Assembly: GCA_022414725.1 (NCBI GenBank)
Contig: CM039466.1
Location: 10,159,027 to 10,223,026 of the forward strand
Direction: 5' to 3'
From: Microglena sp. YARC
Lineage: Eukaryota; Chlorophyta; Chlorophyceae; Chlamydomonadales; Chlamydomonadaceae
DNA: 64,000 nucleotides
The notes beneath the pieces were generated by a model that was not told the DNA's origin, ran no database searches, and saw only the letters and a program-made list of their open reading frames with translations. How positions within the stretch are numbered: position 1 is the first letter of the stretch; the number at the start of each line of letters is the position of its first letter. Shown here piece by piece: positions 1 to 13,809 of the stretch. The position numbers and the translations under genes are program-made.

Positions 1-45
1 GGCCATGCCTTTGAGGCTCGGCTGCATGCAATAACTTCCTCCTAG
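1..45 (+). other. MCCA exon fragment or decayed exon-edge copy (GHAFEARLHA)
   Basis: The first 30 bases translate to GHAFEARLHA, the conserved MCC/PCC 'GHA.EAR.YAEDP' segment that precedes the next exon in the protein. The expected EDP..FLP part does not follow and the frame meets TAG, so this is probably a downstream exon-edge copy, with the functional exon just outside the window, or an exon with a donor I cannot place. Confidence 0.5.
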
Positions 46-3000
46 GTGCGCTGTCAGGGTTTAGGGTTTAGGGTTCCAACTTTCTCCCAGCTGTGCTGTC
101 GGAGTTTAGGGTTTAGGGTTCCAACTTTCACCCAGCTGCGCTGTCTTTCAACTTTCATGCTACATACAAAGTTATCAATCCTATTCAGGCGCTGGTACCG
201 TTCATCGCTGGAGGCCACCGACTGATGCAGTGTCCTTCTCTCACCTAGGAGGGGCTATACGCGTGGATAGTGGAGTCCACGAGGGAGACGATGTGGGAAT
301 AAATGTGAGTGTGGGCAGACTCTGTATCTCGAAGTCAAACAAACTGTCTCTCTAACTCAAACAAACTATATCTCCAACCCAAGCAAACTGTACCTGTACC
401 TGCAACTGCAGTACGCCCCCATAATTGACAAGGTCATGTGCTGGGATCCTGACAAACAAACCGTGGCCCCAAAATCTGAGAAACCCATGTTCCCAAAGAA
501 AGATCTTCCTGCAACTGCAGTACAACCCCAAGATTGCATCTGTACCTCTTCCTGCAACTGCAGTACAACCCCATGATTGTATCAGTACCTCTTCCTGAAA
601 CTGCAGTACGACCCCGTGATTGTATCTGTACCTCTTCCTGCAACTGCAGTACGACCCCATGATTGTATCTGTACCTCTTCCTGCAACTGCAGTACAACCC
701 CATGATTGTATCTGTACCTCTTCCTGCAACTGCAGTACGACCCCATGATTGTATCTGTACCTCTTCCTGCAACTGCAGTACGACCCCATGATTGTATCTG
801 TACCTCTTCCTGCAACTGCAGTACAACCCCATGATTGTATCTGTACCTCTTCCTGCAACTACAGTACGACCCCATGATTGTATCTGTACCTCTTCCTGCA
901 ACTGCAGTACAACCCCAAGATTGCATCTGTACCTCTTCCTGCAACTGCAGTACGACCCCATGATTGTATCTGTACCTCTGCATTCAACTGCAGTACGACC
1001 CCATGATTGTATCTGTACCTCTTCCTGCAACTGCAGTACGACCCCATGATTGTATTTGTACTTCTTCCTGCAACTGCAGTGCGACCCCATGATTGTATCT
1101 GTACCTCTTCCTGCAACTGCAGTGCGACCCCATGATTGTATCTGTACCTCTTCCTGCAACTGCAGTACGACCCCATGATTGTATCTGTACCTCTTCCTGC
1201 AACTGCAGTACGACCCCATGATTGTATCTGTACCTCTTCCTGCAACTGCAGTACGACTCCATGATTGTATCTGTACCTTTTCCTGCAACTGCAGTACGAC
1301 CCCATGATTGTATCTGTACCTCTTCCTGCAACTGCAGTACGACCCCATGATTGTATCTGTACCTCTTCCTGCAACTGCAGTACGACCCCATGATTGTATC
1401 TGTACCTCTTCCTGCAACTGCAGTACGACCCCATGATTGTATCTGTACCTCTTCCTGCAACTACAGTACAACCCCAAGATTGCATCTGTACCTCTTCCTG
1501 CAACTGCAGTACGACCCCATGATTGTATCTGTACCTCTTCATTCAACTGCAGTACGACCCCATGATTGTATCTGCACCTCTTCCTGCAACTGCAGTACGA
1601 CCCCATGATTGTATTTGTACTTCTTCCTGCAACTGCAGTGCGACCCCATGATTGTATCTGTACCTCTTCCTGCAACTGCAGGGCGACCCCATGATTGTAT
1701 CTGTACCTCTTCCTGCAACTGCAGTACGACCCCATGATTGTATCTGTACCTCTTCCTGCAACTGCAGTGCGACCCCATGATTGTATCTGTACCTCTTCCT
1801 GCAACTGCAGTGCGACCCCATGATTGTATCTGTACCTCTTCCTGCAACTGAAGTAGGACTCCATGATTGTATCTGTACCTCTTCCTGCAACTGCAGTACG
1901 ACCCCATGATTGTATCTCTACCTCTTCATTCAACTGCAGTACGACCCCATGATTGTATCTGTACCTCTTCCTGCAACTGCAGTACGACCGCATGATTGTA
2001 TCTGCACCTCTTCCTGCAACTGCAGTACGACCCCATGATTGTATCTATACCTCTTCCTGCAACTGCAGTGCGACCCCATGATTGTATCTGTACCTCTTCC
2101 TGCAACTGCAGTGCGACCCCATGATTGTATCTGTACCTCTTCCTGCAACTGCAGTACGACCCCATGATTGTATCTGTACCTCTTCCTGCAACTGCAGTAC
2201 GACCCATGATTGTATCTGTACCTCTTCCTGCAACTGCAGTACGACCCCATGATTGTATCTGTACCTCTTCCTGCAACTGCAGTACGACTCCATGATTGTA
2301 TCTGTACCTCTTCCTGCAACTGCAGTACGACCCCATGATTGTATCTGTACCTCTTCAACTGCAGTACGACCCCATGATTGTATCTGTACCTTCTTCCTGC
2401 AACTGCAGTACGACCCCATGATTGTATCTGTACCTCTTCCTGCAACTGCAGTACGACCCCATGATTGTATCTGTACCTCTTCCTGCAACTGCAGTACGAC
2501 CCCATGATTGTATCTGTACCTCTTCCTGCAACTGCAGTACGACCCCATGATTGTATCTGTACCTCTTCCTGCAACTGCAGTACGACCCCATGATTGTATC
2601 TGTACCTCTTCCTGCAACTGCAGTACGACCCCATGATTGTATCTGTACCTCTTCCTGCAACTGCAGTCCCCATGATTGTATCTGTACTCTTCCTGCAACT
2701 GCAGTACGACCCCATGATTGTATCTGTACCTCTTCCTGCAACTGCAGTACGACCCCATGATTGTATCTGTACCTCTTCCTGCAACTGCAGTACGACCCCA
2801 TGATTGTATCTGTACCTCTTCCTGCAACTGCAGTACGACCCCATGATTGTATCTGTACCTCTTCCTGCAACTGCAGTACGACCCCATGATTGTATCTGTA
2901 CCTCTTCCTGCAACTGCAGTACGACCCCATGATTGTATCTGTACCTCTTCCTGCAACTGCAGTGCGACCCCATGATTGTATCTGTACCTCTTCCTGCAAC

Positions 3001-6000
3001 TGCAGTACGACCCCATGATTGTATCTGTACCTCTTCCTGCAACTGCAGTACGACCCCATGATTGTATCTGTACCTCTTCCTGCAACTGCAGTACGACCCA
3101 TGATTGTATCTGTACCTCTTCCTGCAACTGCAGTGCGACCCCATGATTGTATCTGTACCTCTTCCTGCAACTGCAGTACGACCCCATGATTGTATCTGTA
3201 CCTCTTCCTGCAACTGCAGTACGACCCCATGATTGTATCTGTACCTCTTCCTGCAACTGCAGTACGACCCCATGATTGTATCTGTACCTCTTCCTGCAAC
3301 TGCAGTGCGACCCCATGATTGTATCTGTACCTCTTCCTGCAACTGCAGTAGGACTCCATGATTGTATCTGTACCTCTTCCTGCAACTGCAGTACGACCCC
3401 ATGATTGTATCTGTACCTCTTCCTGCAACTGCAGTACGACCCCATGATTGTATCTGTACCTCTTCCTGCAACTGCAGTACGACCGCATGATTGTATCTGT
3501 ACCTCTTCCTGCAACTGCAGTACGACCCCATGATTGTATCTATACCTCTTCCTGCAACTGCAGTGCGACCCCATGATTGTATCTGTACCTCTTCCTGCAA
3601 CTGCAGTACGACCCCATGATTGTATCTGTACCTCTTCCTGCAACTGCAGTACGACCCCATGATTGTATCTGTACCTCTTCCTGCAACTGCAGTACGACCC
3701 CATGATTGTATCTGTACCTCTTCCTGCAACTGCAGTACGACCCCATGATTGTATCTGTACCTCTTCATTCAACTGCAGTATGACCCCATGATTGTATCTG
3801 TACCTCTTCCTGCAACTGCAGTACAACCCCATGATTGTATCTGTACCTCTTCATTCAACTGCAGTACGACCCCATGATTGCATATGTACTTCTTCCTGCA
3901 ACTGCAGTACGACCCCATGATAGCCAAGGTCGGTTGCTGGGGTCATGACAAACAATCTGTGGCCCCAAAAACTGAGAAACCCCAAAACTGAGAAGCCCCC
4001 AAAACTGAGAGTTCTCAAAGATATATCTTCCTGCAACTGCAGTACGACCCCAGGGTTGTATCTGTACCTCAAAGAAAACGCTGAACCGCTTCCTGTAACT
4101 GCAGTACGACCCATGATTGTATTTGTACCTCAAATAAAACGCTGTACCTCTTCCTGCAACTGCAGTATGACCCATGATTGTATCTGTACCTCAAATAAAA
4201 CGCTGTACCTCTTCCTGCAACTGCAGTACGACCCATGATTGTATTTGTACCTCAAATAAAACGCTGTACCTCTTCCTGCAACCGTAGTACGACCCCATAA
4301 TAGCATCGGTACCCCAAAGAAACTCTGTATCTCTAACTCAAACAAACTGTATCTCTAATCCAAGCAAACTGTATATGTACCTGCAACTGCAGTACGACCC
4401 CATGATAGCCAAGGTTGTGTGCTGGGGTCCCGATAGGAGCACGGCCCTTAAGACTCTGCGGCACGCTCTTGCTAATACACAGGTGCGTACAACAATGGGC
4501 ATGTCGTGGGTCTACTATGTCAGTGATTTTTTTTCATATCTGAAAGTGGGTATTCCCTAGCTTTGTGGCTTTTAGGCCTCCTACAGGGACAGCGTTCTAG
4601 TGCTTTCTACGGCTTTTTGTAGCTTTTTAGGGCTATTTAGCAAACAAAACATACTTGTTTTGAACAGCGATTATTTCGCTCAAACGGGGTCAAAACTAGC
4701 GATCGCTATATATAGCGGAAATAAAAATCCCTGTCCTGTGTCCTGTTTGTGACACTGTTGTGGATCAACTGTGGCCTGTCTGACAATGTAATCCTGATGA
4801 TATTTGTTGCATGTGATGTGCTAATACACAGGTGCATACAACAATTGGTAGTGAGGGTAATGAGGGTATTGTTTTTCTTTTTAAGCCCTTCCTACTACGG
4901 TTGGGCAAGTCTCTATAGCCTATTTGGCCTACCCTTGGACTGTAAAATACATACAATGAGAACGCCTGATGGGGCGTGGTGTTAAGGGAACCCCGTCTTA
5001 CAGCGGTAGATAACGGGCTGCTACTTTACCTGGACCATGCTCCCACGGCGGTTGACAGGGACCGCGAACACTAAAGCGCACACGTAGGGATTCAAACCCC
5101 ACACTTTCTTGTTTCTACGAGCTCTACCATTGAGCCATTTGTCGAAACGGGATAACAATGGGTATCTTGGTCAGTACGTGGTGAATTGGTCGCTAGAGGG
5201 ATGTTCAGATGGGTGGGTGGTAGGGCAGGCTCTGGTCGGAGGAATTGGTGATGAGTGGGTGGGCTGGAGGTCTGTTGTGTTCCCTGGGTGAGTTGTGTTG
5301 TGTTGTGCTCCCTACCCCCCCACCCCACCCCCCTCGCGTGCCTTAAGTGTCTATCTTTACATGTTACGTGATGCCTGAACATCTAGTACATGATTAATTG
5401 AAGTTAAATTGTATGTATATGCAAAGCACATAAAGTTGTATATATTATATATAATTTATTAAATTTATCAATTATATGTATGTACCACCTTCATTACAAC
5501 GCATAAGCAAGACCCCATCACATATTTGTAGGGATCGGCAATATGATATCATATGATATCATGTCATCATATGATATCATATGATGCCGGCGGTGTGCCT
5601 AGGTAACTTTGGCCTGGGCCATCATATCATATGATATCAAATCATATGGTTTCTGTATGATGTCATACTCGTCTTTGGTCAACATCGTATGATTTGCCGT
5701 TCCCTACATATTTGTGTCCTCACATTATGTGCCTGGTACCATACATTGGGTCTAACTGCCCACTCCTATTTCGAAGCAGCTGGGGATGAGCTCACCACAG
5801 CCTTCATCACAACGCACAAGCAAGACCTCATCACATGCTTGTGCCATCACATTGTATGCCTGGTGCCTTACTTTTCACATTTGTCATATCCAGGTCTCTG
5901 GCCTACCTTTGAACCTTCACTTCCTCTGCCGTCTACCTGCCCTCCCTTCTTTCGAAGCAGGTCGGGATGAGCTCACTACCACCTTCATCACAACACACTA

Positions 6001-7358
6001 GCAAGGCCTCAGCACATGCTTGTGCCCTCACCTCCTGGTACCATGCCTTTGTGACATCCAGGTATCTGGCCTCCCTTTGAACCTTCACCTCCGCCGTCTA
6101 GCTGCCCACCCTTCTTTCAAAGCATCGGGGGATGAGCTCAACACGGCCTTCATGCAAGACCTCATCACATGCGTGTGCCCTCACATTGTGTGCCTGGTGC
6201 CGTACATTTCTTATCTCATCACATCCAGGTCTCTGGCCTCCCTTTGAACCTTCCCTTTCTCCGCCGTCTAGCTGCCCACTCCTATTTTGAACCAGCGGGG
6301 GATGAGCTCACCACCACCTTCATCACAATGCACAACCAAGACCTCATCACATATCTGTGCCCTCACATTGCGTGCCTGGTACTGTACATTTGTCACATCC
6401 AGGTCTCTGGCCTCCGTTTGAAAATGCACTTCCTCCCCCGTCTAGGTGCCCACCCTTCATTCGAAGAAGCAGTGGATGAGCTCACTACCACCTTCATTAC
6501 AGCACACAAGCAAGAACTCATCACATATCTGTGCCCTCACATTGCGTGCCTGGTATCGTACATTTGTCACATCCAGGTCTCTGGCCTCCGTTTGAAAATG
6601 CACTTCCTCCCCCGTCTAGGTGCCCACCCTTCTTTCGAAGAAGCGGTGGATGAGCTCACTACCACCTTCATTACAGCGCACAAGCAAGACTTCATCACAT
6701 GCTTGTGCCCTCACATTGTGTGCCCTCACCTCCTGGTCCCATTTGTCACATCCAGGTATCTGGCCTCCCTATGAACCTTCACTTCCTCCGCCGTCTAGCT
6801 GCCCGCCCTTCTTTCAAAGCAGGTTGGGATGAGCTCACCACCACCTTCATAGAAACGCACAAGCAAGACCTCATCACATGCTTGTGCCCTCACATTGTGT
6901 GCCTGGTGCCGTACATTTCTCATCTCATCACATCCAGGTATCTGGCCTCCCTCTGAGCCTTCCCTTTCTCCGCCGTCTAGCTGCCCACTCCTATTTTGAA
7001 GCAACGGGGGATGAGCTCATCACCACCTTCATAGCATCACACAAGGAAGACCTCATCACATATTTTTGCCATCACATTGTATGCCTGGTGCCTTACATTT
7101 CACATTTGTCATATCCAGGTATCTGGCCTCCCATTGAACCTTCACTTCCTCCGCCGTCTAGCTGCCCACCCTTCATTCGAAGCAGCTGGGGATGAGCTCA
7201 CCACGGCCTTCATAGCAACGCACAAGGATGAGCTTATGAAGCCACAAGCCTTACCAGCTCATGTGGCGGCTATTGCTGCCATTGCAAGGCACCAGATCAT
7301 GGTAAGGCCATGGTGAGGGGTACGACTGTGGCTGGGGGTGTATGTGTGTGGTGGTGGT

Positions 7359-7389
<31 letters not shown>

Positions 7390-7504
7390 GCAGTGGGTGT
7401 GGAGAGAGAATATGGTGTGTTTGTGTATGCTGTTGCAAGGCACCAGATCATGGTAAGGCCATGGTGAGGGGTACGTCTGTGTGTGCATGTGTGTGTGTGG
7501 TGAT

Positions 7505-7562
<58 letters not shown>

Positions 7563-9674
7563 GCGCAGTGGGTGTGAAGGGAGAATGGTGTGTGTATGTT
7601 GTTGCCGTTGCAAGGCACCAGATCATGGTGAGGGGTACGACTGTGTGTGTGTGAGAGGGGGGGGGGGGGGGGGGGGGGGGAGAGAGTGCAGTGGTTGTGG
7701 GGAGAGAATATGGTGTGTGAGTATATAATCACATCCTTTTGTCCGCATACATTTAGTGCAGGTTGAGCTTTTTAATTTCATTTGTTTATAATGTACTTGT
7801 TTTTTAAATGTTTTGTTTTTTAGGAAATAAAACAAATTGGGATCACCCATACATGCATACACTCACATCCCTCCTCCCAAGTTTAGGAAATGCAGGTTGG
7901 GAATTTAAAAAAACAAAGTTATAAACAATTGTGAAACAAATTAAAAATTGAACTCACCCATACACACAGTCGCATCCTTTAGCCCTCATACAATAAATGC
8001 ATTTTCAGCTTTTTTATTTAATTTGTTTTTAATTTACTCGTTTTGTAAATGTTTTGCTTTTATAATAAATCAAACCAACTGAGCTCACCCATCAGCTGAA
8101 TGCCCTTATCTTAGTCGCCAGACGGCCGAATCAAAAAAGTAAAGAAGAGCGATAGTCAGTTTTAGTCCCCTCCGTCCGCCTACCAAATTCTAGGTGAAAC
8201 AAAATTTCGATGAAATCCACTACCATGCGTACTTCACACTCACATCCTTCCTCCCCCAACAATATAATGAAGAGGGAAAGAAGAAGAAATGGAAAAAGAA
8301 AAGAAATCACAAAAATACAATGAATGCAGGTTGCGAAGCAGAAGATGGTAAGCCCTCCCTCTACCACAGCTGCAATGGGCCCACTCACATCCTTCCTCCC
8401 ACAACAATCAAGAGAGAAGAAGAGAAAGAAGAAAAAGAAGGGAAAGAAGGGAATAAAGAAAAGCAAAAATAAATTCAATGAATGCAGGTTGAGAAGCAAA
8501 AGATGGTAAGCCCTCCCTCCACCATAGCTGCAATGGGCCCGCTCACATCCTTCCTCCCACAACAATATAATGAATCGAGATGAAAGCAAGAAGAATACAA
8601 ATGCAATGAATGCAGGTTGAGAAGCAGAAGATGGCAAGCCCTCCCTCTACCACAGCTGCAATGGGCCCACTCACGTCCTTCCTCCCACAACAATATAATG
8701 AAGAGACAATAAAAACAAGAAGAATACAAATACAATGAATGCAGTTTGCAAAGCAAAAGATGGCAAGCCCTCCCTCTACTACAGCTACAATGGGCCCACT
8801 CACGTCCTTCCTCCCACAACAATATAATGAAGAGAGAAGAAAAAAAGAAAGAAAAAAAAAAGAATTACAATATAATGAAAAGAAAAAAATCAATGAATGC
8901 AGGTTGCGAAACAGAAGATGGCAAGCCCTCCCTCTGTCACAGTAACATAATGAAGAGAAGAAAAGAAAAAGATGGAAACAAATCAATGAATGCATGTGGA
9001 GAAGCAAAAGATGGCAAGCCCTCCCTCTACCACAACAATATAATGAAGAGAAGAAGAAAAAGGAAACAAAATACAATGAATGCAGGTTGCGAAGCAGAAG
9101 ATGGCAAGCCCTCCCTCTGCCACGGCTGCAATGGGCCCGTGGGCTATTGCGGACGGCAAGCGTCTTTGGGGGTGTCAAGTTTTAGATTTCAAGGACATGA
9201 GCTTCCCGGAAGGAGAGGGTGCAGCACATGCCAAGCTGTCACTGAGAGTGACGGTCAACTCAAGTACAAGCTTTGAGGTTAGTGCCGAACTGCGATATAT
9301 GGGTCCCTTTATTTTGGGGGGGAGGGGGGGGGGGGGGAGGGGGGGAGGGGGGAGAAGCAAAAATCTGGTGCAGCCGTTTGTGTATGCTAGGACAGAGAAA
9401 GAGACAGGTAGAGGCGCATGTCAAGCTGCCCCTGAAAGTAACAGTACACTGAAACACAAGCTTTGAGGTTAGTGCCTGGCTGAACTTGCAGGTTGTCCTC
9501 ATGGGGGGAGGGAGGAGAGGGAGAGTGAGGGAGTGAGGGAGGGAGTGAATGAGGGAGTGAGGGAGGGAGGGAGGGTGCAGCAGCTTGTGCAAGAGAAGAG
9601 AGGGATAGAGGCAGGTTGAAGGACATACCAGATTGTCCTCATGGGGGGAGGGAGGGAAAAGGTGCAGCAGCATG

Positions 9675-9717
<43 letters not shown>

Positions 9718-9956
9718 CAGGTTGGAGCACATACCAAAGTAACAGTAAACTGAAACACCAGCTTTGAGGTTAGTGCATGACTGAACGTGCAGGTTGTCCT
9801 CGTGGGGGGAAGGAGAAGGTGCAGCAGCGTGTGTAAGAGAGGAGAGAGATGGAGGCAGGTTGGAGCTCATGCCAAGCTGTTCCTGAAAGTAAAAGTATAT
9901 TTAAATACCAGCTTTGAGGTTAGTGCATGACTGAAGGTGTAGGTTGTCCTCCGGGT

Positions 9957-9987
<31 letters not shown>

Positions 9988-12386
9988 GGAGAAGGTTAGT
10001 GCCAGGCTGTAAGGGAAAAGTGCCTTACAGTGGAGTGGTGTGGAGTGCCACCATGTACAGCATCCAGGCTAAGGTGGATGGGAGGAAGGTACACGCTTCA
10101 ACAAACTTATAAATTCTGTCACCCTGTCACGTCCAGGTTGTGTGTCCTAATGGGGATGCAAGCGCAAATGATTCTGTCTCTGACATGGTCCGAGACGAGG
10201 AGTGGATTGCTGCCATGCACTGCATCAAGGCTAAAGGGGATGGGAGGAAGGTACACGCTTCAGCAAACTCATATTTTCTGTCATTTCTGTCACCCTGTCA
10301 TGTCCAGGTTGTGTGTCCTAATGGGGATGCAAGCGGAGATGAGTCTGTCTCTGTCATGCTCCGAGATGTGGAGTGGAGTGCTGCCATGGGCAACATCAAG
10401 GCTAAGGTGGATGGGAGGAAGGTACACACTCCACCAAACTTATCTTGTGTGTCACCCTGTCATGCCCAGGTTGTGTGTCCTAATGGGGATGCAAGCAAAG
10501 ATGAGTCTATCTCTGTCATGGTCCGACATGTGAAGTGGAGTGCTGCCATGGGCAACATCAAGGCTAAGGTGGATGGGAGGAAGGTACACACTCCACCAAA
10601 CTTATCTTGTGTGTCACCCTGTCATGCCCAGGTTGTGTGTCCTAATGGGGATGCAAGCAAAGATGAGTCTATCTCTGACATGGTCCGAGACGAGGAGTGG
10701 ATTGCTGCCATGCACTGCATCAAGGCTGAAGGGGATGGGAGGAAGGTACACGCTTCAGCAAACTCATATTTTCTGTAATTTCTGTCACCCTGTCATGTCC
10801 AGGTTGTGTGTCCTAATGGGGATGCAAGCGGAGATGAGTCTGTCTCTGTCATGCTCCGAGATGTGGAGTGGAGTGCTGCCATGGGCAACATCAAGGCTAA
10901 GGTGGATGGGAGGAAGGTACACACTCCACCAAACTTATCTTGTGTGTCACCCTGTCATGCCCAGGTTGTGTGTCCTAATGGGGATGCAACCAAAGATGAG
11001 TCTATCTCTGTCATGGTCCGACATGTGAAGTGGAGTGCTGCCATGGGCAACATCAAGGCTAAGGTGGATGGGAGGAAGGTACACACTCCACCAAACTTAT
11101 CTTGTGTGTCACCCTGTCGTGCCCAGGTTGTGTGTCCTAATGGGGATGCAAGCAAAGATGAGTCTATCTCTGTCATGGTCCGAGATGTGGAGTGGAGTGC
11201 AGCCATGGACAGCATCAAGGCCGAGGTGGATGGGAGGAAGGTACACGCGGATGTGTCATTCCATCGCCACGGCGCTATGGAGGATGTTCTCTCGCTTTGG
11301 ATGCAAGAAGACTCTGAGATGGAGAGCTATGAGTTCAGGTGTGTGGGCCGCACTATTCTTTTGTTTGTGCGGTGCTGTGCGGCGCCATTCCGTCGCTGCC
11401 CGACTAATCTAGTCAGAATGCCCCCCCCCCCCCCCCACACACACACACACACACACATACGCCACACACAAAGAGACCGGGGCTCCGCTCTCGCCATGGG
11501 CACCAGAATGCCCCCCCCCCCCCCCCCACACACACCACACTCGCTTTGGATGCTAGAAGGCTATGAGATGATGAGCTATGAGTCCAGGTATGTGGGTTGC
11601 ACTATTATTTTGTTTGTGTGGCGCGCCGCCATTCCGTCGCTGCATGGGACCAACTGATCTAGTCGAAAATGCTTCCCCCCCCCCCCCCCCACCCACAAAA
11701 AAAAAAAAACTCCGGGCTCCGTGCTCGCCATGGCGTCATGGAGGTTGTTCTCTCACTTCGGATGCAAGAAGACGATGAGATGGAGAGCTCTGAGTTCAGG
11801 TTTGTGGGTTGGGATGTGTGGGGGTATGTATGGGGTAGATGGAGAGCTATGAGTTCAGGTTTGTGAGTTGGGATGTGTGGCGGTATGTATGGGGTAGATG
11901 GAGAGCTATGGAGATCGTATATGCTATGTATTTTTTGTTTCAGCCACTCCTGATATCATGGTTGGGCAAGTCCCTTGAGCCTATTTGGCTACCCCTGGAC
12001 TGTAACAACATACATACCAATGTGAGCCAGAAACAAGAAAACATGAAAAGCTGAAACAAATCAAAACAATTACATTCTCAAGCACAATATCATATGATAT
12101 GGTGTACAATAGCGTATGACAGATCGCCCAATATCTGTTTGTCTTCTCCTGTCTTTTTTTTTTTGCTCACAAAGAGCTAGGTTTTATCAGATGCGCCATT
12201 TCCTGGTTCCCCCCTTGTACCCCTCCACCCCCCACCCCAGCCCACCCCCTTTCTCAGCTGCTCTTTCCTCCCTATCACCCACCGATAATCTTTGGGACCA
12301 ATACGATATTGAATTCCCTAAGAACGATACATCCCACCAGGTGGCTGGTGCACATTGTGTGTGTGTGTGTGTGTACATGTGTCTGT

Positions 12387-12417
<31 letters not shown>

Positions 12418-13772
12418 CCAACATGTGGAGCAAAGATGCGATGCAGATAATACAACTTTACGCGTCTTGTCACATTTATTATTAAATGTAGTTAGATGTT
12501 TCCATCCTCCACACCAGTACACCATACAAACGAATCAAAACAATACATCCCACCAAATCAACCAAATCAAAAGCAAAGCAAAACAAAGCAACCAAAATGA
12601 CTAATAAAAATATAACCCCTGGTGGGGCCTGGTGTACAGGGTAGCCACTAACAAAAAGATAACGCCTGGAGGGGCATGGTGTTAAGGGTAGCCACTCAAG
12701 CAAAAAGATAACGCCTGGAGGGGCGTGGTGTTAAGGGTAGCCTAGTTCAACTAGGTAAGCCTCTTGGTTTGGATTCGTCATCAATGAGGAGGAGGTCAGT
12801 TTTGTATTTATCCCATGTGGTTTGGGGGGGAAGATCAGGGGGGGTGAGGGTGGTTGGGGTTCTGGTCGGGATGTCGGATGTCGCTTCACATGTGAACTCA
12901 TGGTATGATGTTGTGTGTATGTACATGTGTTTGTATGTATTTGTATGTGATTGTGTGTGCATATGGCTCTACATCACAGACCTGATAATCCACCTTGCAC
13001 GTGAACTCACGGTATGATGTGGTGTGTATGTACATGTGTTTGTATGTATGTGTATGTGATTGTGTGTGCATATGGCTCTACATCACAGACCTGATGATCC
13101 ACCTTGCATGTGAACTCATGGTATGATGTGGTGTGTATGTACATGTGATTGTGTGTGCATATGGCTGGACACCACATATATAACAACACCATGTCCTAAA
13201 CAAAGCATACATCCGTCCAGGTGGCCGGTGCAAACATGGAGCAAGGATGCGATGGCAGGATCACACAGCGCCGCTGGTGGGGGCAAGGTGGTTTCGCCCA
13301 TGCCAGGTCGTGTTGTCAAGCTCCTCGTGGCAGCGGGTGATAAGGTGAGATTGGAATAGAAAACCACCACCACCACCACCACCTCCCCCCCCACACCACA
13401 CCATCCATCCACCCAGCTTCCACACAGCTTCCTTTCTTATTATAACTTGATCTAACTTAATTATTTGATTGCTTCAATGATTTAATTGATTGAAATATAA
13501 ATAATATTACTGTATTAATTACACACACCGCACACTTTTCATGGCAGCGGATGATAAGGCGTGGTTACAATAGCATCATAGCTTTTCTTTTAAGCTACCA
13601 GAAGCAGCTTCTAGGCAGCTCCCTGAGAGTACCACTGGGTCAAACCCAAAGATGACTAGAGTATTGGAAACCATATCAGCTTCCTGGTCAGGGATTTGTT
13701 CCGCTATATATAGCGATCACTAGTTTTTACCCGTTTTAGCGAAATTGTCGCTATTAAGAAAGTAAAAACAAA

Positions 13773-13809
<37 letters not shown>

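Noticed and set aside
46..180. Chromosome end (telomere)
   Set aside because: Only a few TTTAGGG heptamers within a longer unit and genes on both sides in the flanking sequence; interstitial.
434..3832. Long minus-strand ORFs (up to 612 codons) of SYCSCRKRYRYNHG-type repeats
   Set aside because: They come from the 43-bp satellite, which opens several frames; the unit is an intron/exon border on the plus strand.
480..4300. CRISPR-like array
   Set aside because: Units are nearly identical with no unique spacers, and the context is eukaryotic.
5055..5155. Functional tRNA gene
   Set aside because: A and B boxes are present but no proper anticodon or acceptor stem; fits a SINE head.
5689..7316. 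Plus-strand ORFs of 70-201 codons
   Set aside because: Read-through of the exon-edge array; only the last copy (7119-7301) has a donor and fits the gene.
7251..7732. Proline-rich minus-strand ORFs
   Set aside because: Translation of poly-G/poly-C and GT tracts.
10030..11657. ORFs of 160-283 codons
   Set aside because: Frames running through exon copies and intron spacers; spacers contain splice signals.
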